From Sulfurimonas sp. HSL-1716 (GTDB lineage Bacteria; Campylobacterota; Campylobacteria; Campylobacterales; Sulfurimonadaceae), in NCBI RefSeq assembly GCF_039645975.1, contig NZ_CP147918.1:744001-808000 (forward strand): a stretch of 64,000 nucleotides of DNA, read 5' to 3'. How positions within the stretch are numbered: the stretch's first letter is position 1; every line of letters starts with the position of its first letter. Shown piece after piece: positions 57,462-64,000 of the stretch. The translations under genes and the position numbers were made by a program. A model generated the notes under the pieces. It searched no databases. It worked only from the letters and a program-made list of their open reading frames with translations, and had not been told where the DNA came from.

Positions 57462-58250
57462 ATGCAACCTTTAAAAAAAGAAACAAAAAGGATGCCTGCC
57501 TTGTTCATAGGGCACGGCAATCCTATGAACGCCATAGAGAAAAACGAATTCACGGACTCGTTGAAAAGAGTGGGCAAGATGCTTGAAAAGCCAAAGGCAA
57601 TATTGTTTATCTCTGCACATTGGACGACATCCTACAGTGCAGCGGCTCTGCATAGCGATGAAAATGTCATGTATGATATGTACGGCTTTCCAGATGCGCT
57701 TTACAATGTGAAATATAAAGCCAAAAACGCAGAGTTCCTGATCCCGAAACTACAAAAACTTATCCCTTCGCTAAAGGTAGAGAACAGAGATCTGGATCAC
57801 GGAGTCTGGAGTGTGCTTGTTCATCTTTTTCCAAAGATGGATACTCCGGTGATACAGCTGAGCATCAATTCGACATTATCATTGCAGGAACATTTTGAGA
57901 CGGGCAAAACCCTCGGAATTCTACGTGAAGAGGAAGTTATAATAATAGCAAGCGGCAATGTGACCCATAATCTTCGAGAGGCTGTGCTTTTTGATAAAAA
58001 CGCACCCATAGACAGCTGGGCAAAAGAGTTTGACGGGTTTGTAAAAGATTCTATCCTGCGAGGTGACTTCGATGCATTATTAGATATCGAAAACAGGCAG
58101 CGATATGCGCATCTTGCACATCCGAGTACAGAGCATTACATACCGCTGCTTTATATCGCAGGTGCGATGCAAAAAGGAGATAAAAGCAGTTTTCTCTATG
58201 AGGGGATAGAACACGGCAATCTGAGTATGCGAAGCTGGATGATTCAATAA
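57462..58250 (+). CDS. DODA-type extradiol aromatic ring-opening dioxygenase (YgiD-like)
   Basis: A 262-residue class III extradiol dioxygenase. It contains the metal-binding regions PALFIGHGNPMNAI (H18), LFISAHWTTS, LDHGVWSVLVHLFPKMDTPVIQLS and ASGNVTHNLREA, with the C-terminal HPSTEHYIPLLYIAGA. Relatives cleave catechol-type rings such as L-DOPA with Fe or Zn. AAGGA at 57451-57455 fixes ATG 57462. The neighbours (YceI, pirin) suggest a shared response to quinones or aromatic electrophiles rather than a degradation pathway. Confidence 0.93.
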   Translation: MQPLKKETKRMPALFIGHGNPMNAIEKNEFTDSLKRVGKMLEKPKAILFISAHWTTSYSAAALHSDENVMYDMYGFPDALYNVKYKAKNAEFLIPKLQKLIPSLKVENRDLDHGVWSVLVHLFPKMDTPVIQLSINSTLSLQEHFETGKTLGILREEEVIIIASGNVTHNLREAVLFDKNAPIDSWAKEFDGFVKDSILRGDFDALLDIENRQRYAHLAHPSTEHYIPLLYIAGAMQKGDKSSFLYEGIEHGNLSMRSWMIQ

Positions 58251-58262
58251 AGGAGAAGAGAG

Positions 58263-58985
58263 ATGCTGGAAAAAATAGAAAAAGATAAGATGTTCGTATC
58301 AAATCAGGGATGGTTACGGAGTCGGTTTCATTTCTCTTTTGCCGAGTACAGAGACTACGACAATATGAAGTTCGGAGTTCTGCGCGTATTAAACGACGAT
58401 ATTGTGCACCCGCAGAGCGGATTTCCCATGCATCCTCACCGTGATATGGAGATCATTTCCTATATCGTCGAGGGCGAAATGACACATAAAGACTCGATGG
58501 GAAACGAAAAGACTCTTCATCGGGGAGATGTTCAGTACATGAGTGCTGGAGAGGGCATCTATCATTCCGAATACAATAACCATAAGACAGATGATCTCAG
58601 ACTTTTGCAGATATGGATACTGCCTCCTAGAAAAGGTCTAAGCAAGATATACGACGATGCATCGTTTGGATATGAGGAAAGAAAAAACAGACTTCTTCAT
58701 ATCGTTTCGGATGAGGAGGGTGATGCTAAAGTAAAGATACATCAAAATGTTAATATTTATGTATGTGAACTTGACGCAGGGAGGAATATCTTACATTCGA
58801 TAAAAGAGAACAGACAGCTTTATTTCGTACAGATAGAGGGAACTGCGGATGTCAACGGCTTACACCCACAGGGCACTTTGCATGTAGACAGCGGCGATGC
58901 TATAAAGATAACGCAGGAAAGCCGCTTACATATAAGTGCTTTGAGCGATGCACATTTTCTTTTTATCGAGATGAAAGCTCACTGA
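58263..58985 (+). CDS. Pirin family protein (possible quercetinase)
   Basis: A 240-residue bicupin. The N-terminal cupin holds the metal ligands H57 and H59 in FPMHPHRDMEIISYIVEGEMTH and the later His/Glu in GEGIYHSEYN. WILPPRKGL leads into the C-terminal cupin, ending HFLFIEMKAH. Some bacterial pirins open the ring of quercetin, others are regulators. AAAGGAGA precedes the ATG. It is the last gene of the MarR operon; a weak AAGC/GCTT stem with a T-run follows at about 59010-59028. Confidence 0.92.
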   Translation: MLEKIEKDKMFVSNQGWLRSRFHFSFAEYRDYDNMKFGVLRVLNDDIVHPQSGFPMHPHRDMEIISYIVEGEMTHKDSMGNEKTLHRGDVQYMSAGEGIYHSEYNNHKTDDLRLLQIWILPPRKGLSKIYDDASFGYEERKNRLLHIVSDEEGDAKVKIHQNVNIYVCELDAGRNILHSIKENRQLYFVQIEGTADVNGLHPQGTLHVDSGDAIKITQESRLHISALSDAHFLFIEMKAH

Positions 58986-59028
58986 ATTTATATAAAGATA
59001 AAGCAAAAATAAGCGGAGGCTTTTTTTA

Positions 59029-60018
59029 TCAATCCCACTCAAGCAGTCTTTTTTCACCTTGGAGCGCACGGATATCGGTGACGTCCTGGCTCATTTCGAT
59101 AACACCTTTATAGTTCATCTGTTCGTCGCGCACGGCAAAGTAGCGGATATGGACGAATTTGCCTTTGAACTGAATCCAAAAATCAGCCACATCCTTTGTT
59201 CCTTTCTTGAACTCGTCAAGAATACGCAGCACTTGATCGACGCTCTTTGGAGGATGGCAGAACTTTACTTCGCGGCCAATGATACCTGCACTTCGCGGGA
59301 AGACACGTTCATCGCCGCGGTTGTAAAACACGACGCGATCGTTCTCATCGACATAGGTAATGTCCACAGGAAGTATCCGAAAGATAGAGTTGACCTGCTC
59401 GGGGGTAAGATAACCTTCGTCGTAGTGAGTTTTATCCTCGAGACCAAAAGGCAGTTTGCGCTTTTTCGTATCTTTGCTTGGGTGAACATACTCCGGCTCC
59501 GGGTAAGGTGTAGGCGCTGTACTGAACATCCAGCCGATCTCCTCATCACCCTCACGGAACTCTTTCCAATCCTCTTCGCTAAGCATGTTCATAGCGTTTG
59601 GCAGCAGCCTTCCCTCTTCAACCTGTAGAATATGCTCGAGACTTCTAAAAACAGTGTTTGCCGTATAGACGATACTCTGAAAGTCTTTCGATTCTATCGC
59701 TTGGCGGGCCTGCTTGATCTCTTCACGTATTTGATCGTGAAAAGCCCACATATTTTGGCTCGGACTGGTCCAGCCGTACTTTTCCAGATAGGGAAAAAGC
59801 TGATTTTCTTTGCGTACAAAGTGTTTTTCCACGTCGCACAGCTTAGAAAAAAGTTCTTTGAAATACTCATAATGTTGTTGGATATTGATAGAACGCAGTT
59901 CGGAAATATATTTACGTATCAAAAGATTCTCTTCGAGATAGACCCGTACGGGGTGCCCGTCCGGGAATTGGCCTTCAAAAGGTGATGCCGTTTGTGTGCC
60001 TGTTAAAAATTCGCTCAT
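59029..60018 (-). CDS. Hemerythrin-like domain plus PAS domain protein (DUF438-like)
   Basis: A 329-residue cytoplasmic protein. The first half is a four-helix HHE hemerythrin-like domain with potential metal ligands in GHPVRVYLEEN, VEKHFVRKENQLFPYLE, AFHDQIREE and LEHILQVEEGRLLP. The second half (about 215-320) is a PAS domain of the DUF438/PAS_10 type: IFRILPVDITYVDENDRVVFYN, IIGREVKFCHPPKSVDQVLRILDEF, GVIEMSQDVTDIR. Similar proteins are linked to nitric-oxide or oxygen sensing or iron handling; there is no output domain. AAGGT lies 5-6 bases before the ATG. It is convergent with the pirin gene and divergent from tetR. Confidence 0.88.
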   Translation of the reverse strand: MSEFLTGTQTASPFEGQFPDGHPVRVYLEENLLIRKYISELRSINIQQHYEYFKELFSKLCDVEKHFVRKENQLFPYLEKYGWTSPSQNMWAFHDQIREEIKQARQAIESKDFQSIVYTANTVFRSLEHILQVEEGRLLPNAMNMLSEEDWKEFREGDEEIGWMFSTAPTPYPEPEYVHPSKDTKKRKLPFGLEDKTHYDEGYLTPEQVNSIFRILPVDITYVDENDRVVFYNRGDERVFPRSAGIIGREVKFCHPPKSVDQVLRILDEFKKGTKDVADFWIQFKGKFVHIRYFAVRDEQMNYKGVIEMSQDVTDIRALQGEKRLLEWD

Positions 60019-60212
60019 TTTTTACCTTGTTCGTCTGTTCTGTACAAATGTGTTAAAAGACGTAAAATTCAGGCGAAGTATAGTGAGAAGGGGAGAAAAA
60101 AGTCATTGAGTTATATCAAGTGAAGTGCTGCAGAGTAAAGTTTATTTTCTTTTTAATCGAGACGAGGGTTGTTTGAGTTTAGCAAAAATAAAGTAAAAAA
60201 ACTTTACAATCC

Positions 60213-60237
60213 TATAAATGACTGATGGTCGGTCATT
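60213..60237 (+). promoter_or_regulatory. TetR-gene promoter and operator
   Basis: TATAAA at 60213-60218 is a probable -10 box. Overlapping its end, 60217-60237 is a 21-base imperfect palindrome with outer arms AATGAC/GTCATT and matching inner GA/TC bases. It would lie at the transcription start, where a bound TetR dimer blocks initiation. Confidence 0.7.
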
Positions 60238-60260
60238 CTTGTTTTGCAGATGGAGATTTA

Positions 60261-60857
60261 ATGGCGATTATTGTAGATAAGGTACAAAAACGCAGGGATA
60301 TTGCTCTTACATGTAAAGATCTCGTTGTTAAAAAAGGGATAGCGCATCTTACTATTTCTCAGATCACCGCAGAAGCCGGAATAGGCAAAGGGACATTTTA
60401 CGAGTATTTCCAAAATAAAGAGGATATCGTATTTGAGATCGTGAACATCTTACTGATGGAACATAATGCCATTTTGGATAAAAAGCTTTCAAAAGCCGGT
60501 TCAATAAAAGAGAAGATCAAACTGTTTTTTGATTTTTTTTATAATGAGGAAGAGGCTGAGGTGAGAGAGCTCTATAAAGAGCTGATTTCGATCTCTTTAT
60601 CCGAACCTGTGAAAGAGATATTGGAGTTTCAGACAAAATGCCATCTTACGTACCGGCAGTGGTTTACAAATATGCTGGATGAAGCGGTTGCAAAAGGAGA
60701 GATAGTGGAGAGTGCAAAAACACTTGCCAACGGTCTTTTGGCGTTTGGAGGCGGAATGTTTATTTCAAGTTGCGTAACTGAGGCCATCGATGATTTGGAA
60801 TATGAGATAAACAGTTATATAGATACGATATTTGAACTAATAGAGGTAAAAAAATGA
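60261..60857 (+). CDS. TetR-family transcriptional repressor
   Basis: A 198-residue regulator. The N-terminal HTH is LTISQITAEAGIGKGTFYEYFQNKEDIV (about residues 30-58), diagnostic of TetR/AcrR; the remaining helices form the ligand pocket. ATG 60261 is selected by TGGAGA at 60251-60256; the longer in-frame start lies within the operator. It is coupled by ATGA to the efflux genes that follow, so it very likely represses this TolC-MFP-RND operon and responds to one of its substrates. Confidence 0.93.
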   Translation: MAIIVDKVQKRRDIALTCKDLVVKKGIAHLTISQITAEAGIGKGTFYEYFQNKEDIVFEIVNILLMEHNAILDKKLSKAGSIKEKIKLFFDFFYNEEEAEVRELYKELISISLSEPVKEILEFQTKCHLTYRQWFTNMLDEAVAKGEIVESAKTLANGLLAFGGGMFISSCVTEAIDDLEYEINSYIDTIFELIEVKK

Positions 60858-62086
60858 GAAGAATCGCACTGTTATTGATCCCCGCTTTCATTTATGCGGA
60901 TAACTTAAAAGAGCTGCTGGATTACGCTACACAAAAAAGTGATTTGGTAGTAGCAAAGACACTCGCTCAAGAGGCCAAGAAAAAAGAGCTTTCTTCACAA
61001 AAAAGAGGCTACCTTCCTACTCTTGATCTTGGCGGACTTTATCAAAGATACGATGAACGTAATCCTATCCAGCCTGGAACTACCTATGTAGGTTACGCAA
61101 AAGTGGGACTTGATATCTATGACGGAGGAAGACGTTCGGCATTGGTGGATCAAAAGAAAAGCGAACTGCTCTCAAGCGGATATGAGAGCGAAGCAACAAA
61201 AAAAAGCCTCTCTTTACAGATCACGAAGACTTTTTACAATATAAAAACACTGCAGGCTTCACTCGATGCAAAAACGGAAGCACAAAAGTCACTCAAAGCA
61301 CAACTCTACAGAATGCAGCAGTTTTATATAGCAAAAGTGGCTACAAAAGACGATGTGGACAGACTTCAAGCGGCATTTGACACCAACAGCTACAATATAG
61401 ATGCCCTCAAACTGCAGATACTCTCTGCAAAAAAACAGTTGGAACTGCTTGTCGGAAAATCGGTTGACGTACTGCAGAAATCCTCTTTTAAAGAGGTCAA
61501 TGAGGACTCTTACGAACTTTCAGACGATACAAAAGCACTGATCGCACAAAAAGACTCTTTAGGCTACACGGCACGTTCTGTTTCAAGTGTGTATTATCCA
61601 AACATCCGTGTTGAAGACAGCTACAGTTTGTATGAGTATGACGGAACAGACGGAATACCTCAAAGCTATTTACCGCCTAAAAACCAGAATAAAGTGATGG
61701 TCACGGCAAATATCCGTCTTTTTGATTTCGGTGCAGTCAGCCAAAGTGAAGAAGCGCTTATGCTCAACGCCCAGTCATTGAAGGCACAGATACACTACAA
61801 AACAAAAGAGCAGAAGATAAACTTCGAGATAGCCGAGGAGGGACTTAAAACATCAAGAGCGGAGATAAAAAGTGCAAAAAGTGCTTTGGATGCCGCAACA
61901 AGCGCATTTAAGACCATTGAAGAGAAGTACAATGCGGGAATCGTGGATAATGTGACATACTTGGATGCATTAAGCTCGCTTACAGACGCAAAAGCTCTTT
62001 ATACAAAAGCCCTTAACGATGAGCAGATCGCCTATGCGACCTACTATTTCTATGGTGGCAAGAATATAGGAGAGTATCTACAATGA
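60854..62086 (+). CDS. TolC-family outer-membrane efflux protein
   Basis: A 410-residue outer-membrane factor. A signal peptide (MRRIALLLIPAFIYA) is followed by two TolC repeats with long helices: AKKKELSSQKRGYLPTLDLGGLYQR, then VSSVYYPNIRVEDSYSLYEYD and KYNAGIVDNVTYLDALSSLTDAKALYTKALNDEQIAYATYYFYGG. It is shorter and separate in sequence from the TolC-OmpA protein of the adhesin system. It forms the exit channel of the RND pump encoded downstream and overlaps that adaptor gene by ATGA. Confidence 0.92.
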   Translation: MRRIALLLIPAFIYADNLKELLDYATQKSDLVVAKTLAQEAKKKELSSQKRGYLPTLDLGGLYQRYDERNPIQPGTTYVGYAKVGLDIYDGGRRSALVDQKKSELLSSGYESEATKKSLSLQITKTFYNIKTLQASLDAKTEAQKSLKAQLYRMQQFYIAKVATKDDVDRLQAAFDTNSYNIDALKLQILSAKKQLELLVGKSVDVLQKSSFKEVNEDSYELSDDTKALIAQKDSLGYTARSVSSVYYPNIRVEDSYSLYEYDGTDGIPQSYLPPKNQNKVMVTANIRLFDFGAVSQSEEALMLNAQSLKAQIHYKTKEQKINFEIAEEGLKTSRAEIKSAKSALDAATSAFKTIEEKYNAGIVDNVTYLDALSSLTDAKALYTKALNDEQIAYATYYFYGGKNIGEYLQ

Positions 62087-62832
62087 AAAAAATATTACTG
62101 AGTCTGATGATACTCTTCTCGGCATTGAATGCAGAAGGCATCTACGCGACGTTTGATGTAAAAGCGGACAAGAGCGCATCTTTGGCTTTTTATGCAAGCG
62201 GCATCGTCGAGAAGGTCTATGTGGATGTCTCTTCGTATGTAAAAAAGGGAGACAAGCTCGCAGAGCTTCAAAACTCCGATCTTCAAGCCTCTTTGGAGAT
62301 GGCAAAAAGCAGTCTGGAAGATGCAAGAGTGAACCTTGCATTCACTCTGAGAGATTATGAGAGACAAAAGAAGATAAAAAAACTTATAGACGAAGCGCTG
62401 TTTGACAAGTACAAGCTGGCATACGAAAGGGCAAAAGCGGTTTTTGCCGAAGCTCAGGCAAATGTCGCTTATAAAAAAGCGCTGCTTGATAACACCGTTC
62501 TTTACGCGCCTTTTGACGGGGTGATTTTCAACAAAGACATAGAAGCGGGCGATGTGGTGAGTTCCATGACGCTAAAGACCGTTTTCAATATTCAAAGCAG
62601 GTCAAAGAGAAAACTTATAGTCGAATTTGACCAGACGCATTGGAAAGAGGTCAAAGTCGGAGATCTCTTCAGATACAAAGTGGACGGGGATACAAAAGAG
62701 TACACGGGGAAAATATCGAAGATATACCCTTCGGCAAATAATTCCAACAGAAAGATCAAAGCAGAAGTAAGAGCAGATGATTTTATCGTAGGACTGTTTG
62801 GAGACGGATATATCCAAACAGACAAAAAGTAA
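62083..62832 (+). CDS. RND efflux membrane fusion protein (short)
   Basis: A 249-residue periplasmic adaptor with a signal peptide (MKKILLSLMILFSALNA). It has a lipoyl half around GIVEKVYVDVSSYVKKGDKLAELQNSDLQA, a short helical hairpin, the second lipoyl half LYAPFDGVIFNKDIEAGDVVSS and a beta-barrel region. At about 250 residues it is shorter than AcrA-type proteins (380-400) and lacks the terminal membrane-proximal domain. Similar short MFPs pair with HAE1-type RND pumps in Campylobacterota. Confidence 0.88.
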   Translation: MKKILLSLMILFSALNAEGIYATFDVKADKSASLAFYASGIVEKVYVDVSSYVKKGDKLAELQNSDLQASLEMAKSSLEDARVNLAFTLRDYERQKKIKKLIDEALFDKYKLAYERAKAVFAEAQANVAYKKALLDNTVLYAPFDGVIFNKDIEAGDVVSSMTLKTVFNIQSRSKRKLIVEFDQTHWKEVKVGDLFRYKVDGDTKEYTGKISKIYPSANNSNRKIKAEVRADDFIVGLFGDGYIQTDKK

Positions 62833-62842
62833 GTAGTATTGA

Positions 62843-64000
62843 ATGTATAAATTAGCGATAACCAGACCCATAGCGACACTGATGTATGTCATCACGCTCG
62901 TTATTTTCGGATATATGAGCTTCAAATCGATGCCTGCAGCACTTTTCCCCAATGTCGATTTTCCGATGGTAACCGTAAAAACGATCTACCCGGGAGCCGA
63001 ATCAAGCACTATAGAATCGCAGGTAACGGACAAGATAGAAGAAGCGATATCGAGCATAGGCGGAGTGGATACCATCGTCTCTACAAGCAGTGACGGGGTG
63101 AGCGTCGTTACGGTAAAGTTCTTTTTGGAAAGAAATATAGACGAAGCGACGAACGATGTCAGAGACAAGGTCTCTGCGGTGACTCTGCCGACCAATGCGA
63201 AAACGCCGCTCGTAAGCAAACTTGATATCGGTTCGGCGTCTGTCATAAACGTATTTTTGACCGCGAAAAAAGACAATATCAAAAGCCTTATGGTGTTTGC
63301 CGATGAAAAGGTGAAGCCCGCTCTACAAAAAATAAACGGTGTCGGAGCGATCAACATCATCGGATACAAAGACAGGGAGATACGGATCTATCCTGACATC
63401 GATCTTCTTAACAAGTTCGGTATCACGGTCAAAGAGCTAAATGATATCGTCGCAAGAGAAAATGTCAAGATAGGCGGAGGAAAGCTTGTATCTCAAACAC
63501 AAGAGTATGTGCTCAAAACCAAAGCCGATGCTTTGAGCATCGATGAATTAAAAAACATAGTCGTAAAAGACAATATAAAACTAAAAGATATAGCAAAAGT
63601 ACAAGATGGGCTCAGCGATGCGAAAAGCTACGCTTCTTATAACGGCAAAGAGGGCGTCATGCTCGAAGTCCAAAAGATCTCGGGCACGAATACGCTTGAT
63701 ATCATCAAACGGGTAAAGGCTGTTGTACCGAAACTGCAAAAGATGGCGGGAGACGATTACGGAGTACAAACGCTTCAGGATACGGCACCCTTTATCATCC
63801 ACTCTTTAGAAGATGTCGAGTTCGATCTGGTTTACGGAGCGTTTTTGGCCGTTATCATCGTATTTGGATTTTTGCGTAATTTTACGATCACGGCCGTTTC
63901 TGCACTTTCCATCCCGATATCCATTATAGGGACGATCGCATTGATGAACTATATGGGATTTGATCTAAATAAAATGACGCTTATCGGACTTACGCTCTCC
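62843..64000 (+). CDS. RND efflux permease (HAE1/AcrB-like), 3' partial
   Basis: The gene starts at ATG 62843 and runs off the window after 386 codons with no stop. The N-terminus KLAITRPIATLMYVITLVIFGYMSFKSMPAALFPNVDFPMVTV is the classic RND first helix and entry to the porter domain. PGAESSTIESQVTDKIEEAISSIGGVDTI and IGTIALMNYMGFDLNKMTLIGLTLS (the start of helices 2-4) confirm it. A complete protein would be about 1000-1040 residues. It pumps an unknown substrate with proton antiport, together with the adaptor and TolC just upstream. Confidence 0.93.
   Translation, partial: MYKLAITRPIATLMYVITLVIFGYMSFKSMPAALFPNVDFPMVTVKTIYPGAESSTIESQVTDKIEEAISSIGGVDTIVSTSSDGVSVVTVKFFLERNIDEATNDVRDKVSAVTLPTNAKTPLVSKLDIGSASVINVFLTAKKDNIKSLMVFADEKVKPALQKINGVGAINIIGYKDREIRIYPDIDLLNKFGITVKELNDIVARENVKIGGGKLVSQTQEYVLKTKADALSIDELKNIVVKDNIKLKDIAKVQDGLSDAKSYASYNGKEGVMLEVQKISGTNTLDIIKRVKAVVPKLQKMAGDDYGVQTLQDTAPFIIHSLEDVEFDLVYGAFLAVIIVFGFLRNFTITAVSALSIPISIIGTIALMNYMGFDLNKMTLIGLTLS

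Overview
The window is chromosomal DNA from a Campylobacterota (Epsilonproteobacteria) bacterium, most likely Sulfurimonadaceae (Sulfurimonas or Sulfuricurvum type). The evidence is a 16S gene of that type, both subunits of ATP-citrate lyase (the key enzyme of the reductive TCA cycle), a MutS with a C-terminal HNH nuclease domain, AT-rich genes and tightly overlapping operons. Genus and species cannot be fixed without a database search.

Layout. 1-10.3 kb: a plus-strand O-antigen/surface polysaccharide operon (CapF-like reductase, RfbF, RfbG, RmlC-like epimerase, SDR, two GT2 transferases, Wzy-like polymerase, WbpL-like initiating transferase, WbpM/PglF-like dehydratase). 10.4-12.4 kb: ComEA-like protein, PabA/TrpG, GT39-like membrane protein. 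12.5-15.7 kb: aclB-aclA with a terminator. 15.8-16.5 kb: a lone pseudopilin. 16.5-22.1 kb: a complete rRNA operon (16S, tRNA-Ile(GAT), 23S, 5S) with its promoter and processing stems.

22.1-35.8 kb: a biofilm-adhesin island. A 2349-residue LapA-like protein has an N-terminal retention module with a TAAG candidate LapG site, 14 virtually identical 98-residue Ig-like repeats, RTX-type motifs and a type I secretion signal. Facing it is an operon for a 49-residue small ORF, a TolC-OmpA fusion, a LapB-like ABC exporter, an HlyD adaptor and a CsgD/LuxR-like regulator. No LapG or LapD is visible in the window.

36-43.3 kb: MutS7-HNH, a heavy-metal P1B ATPase, a DUF523-DUF1722 protein and an SDR39U1 protein. 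43.3-47.1 kb: a two-component pair, with a NIT-domain histidine kinase and a REC-PAS-GGDEF(degenerate)-EAL regulator. 47.2-49.1 kb: a lipoprotein, dapE and ridA. 49.2-56.3 kb: an efflux operon (HlyD, MFS, double-NBD ABC, two ABC-2 permeases) ending in an LpxR-like lipid A deacylase. 56.3-59 kb: a MarR-YceI-DODA dioxygenase-pirin operon with a clear MarR operator-promoter. 59-60 kb: a hemerythrin-PAS protein. 60.2-64 kb: a TetR-TolC-MFP-RND efflux operon cut by the window end.

Many genes modify the cell envelope (polysaccharide, lipid A, adhesin, three export systems). The c-di-GMP regulator at 45-47 kb could in principle feed the adhesin system, but nothing in the sequence links them directly.
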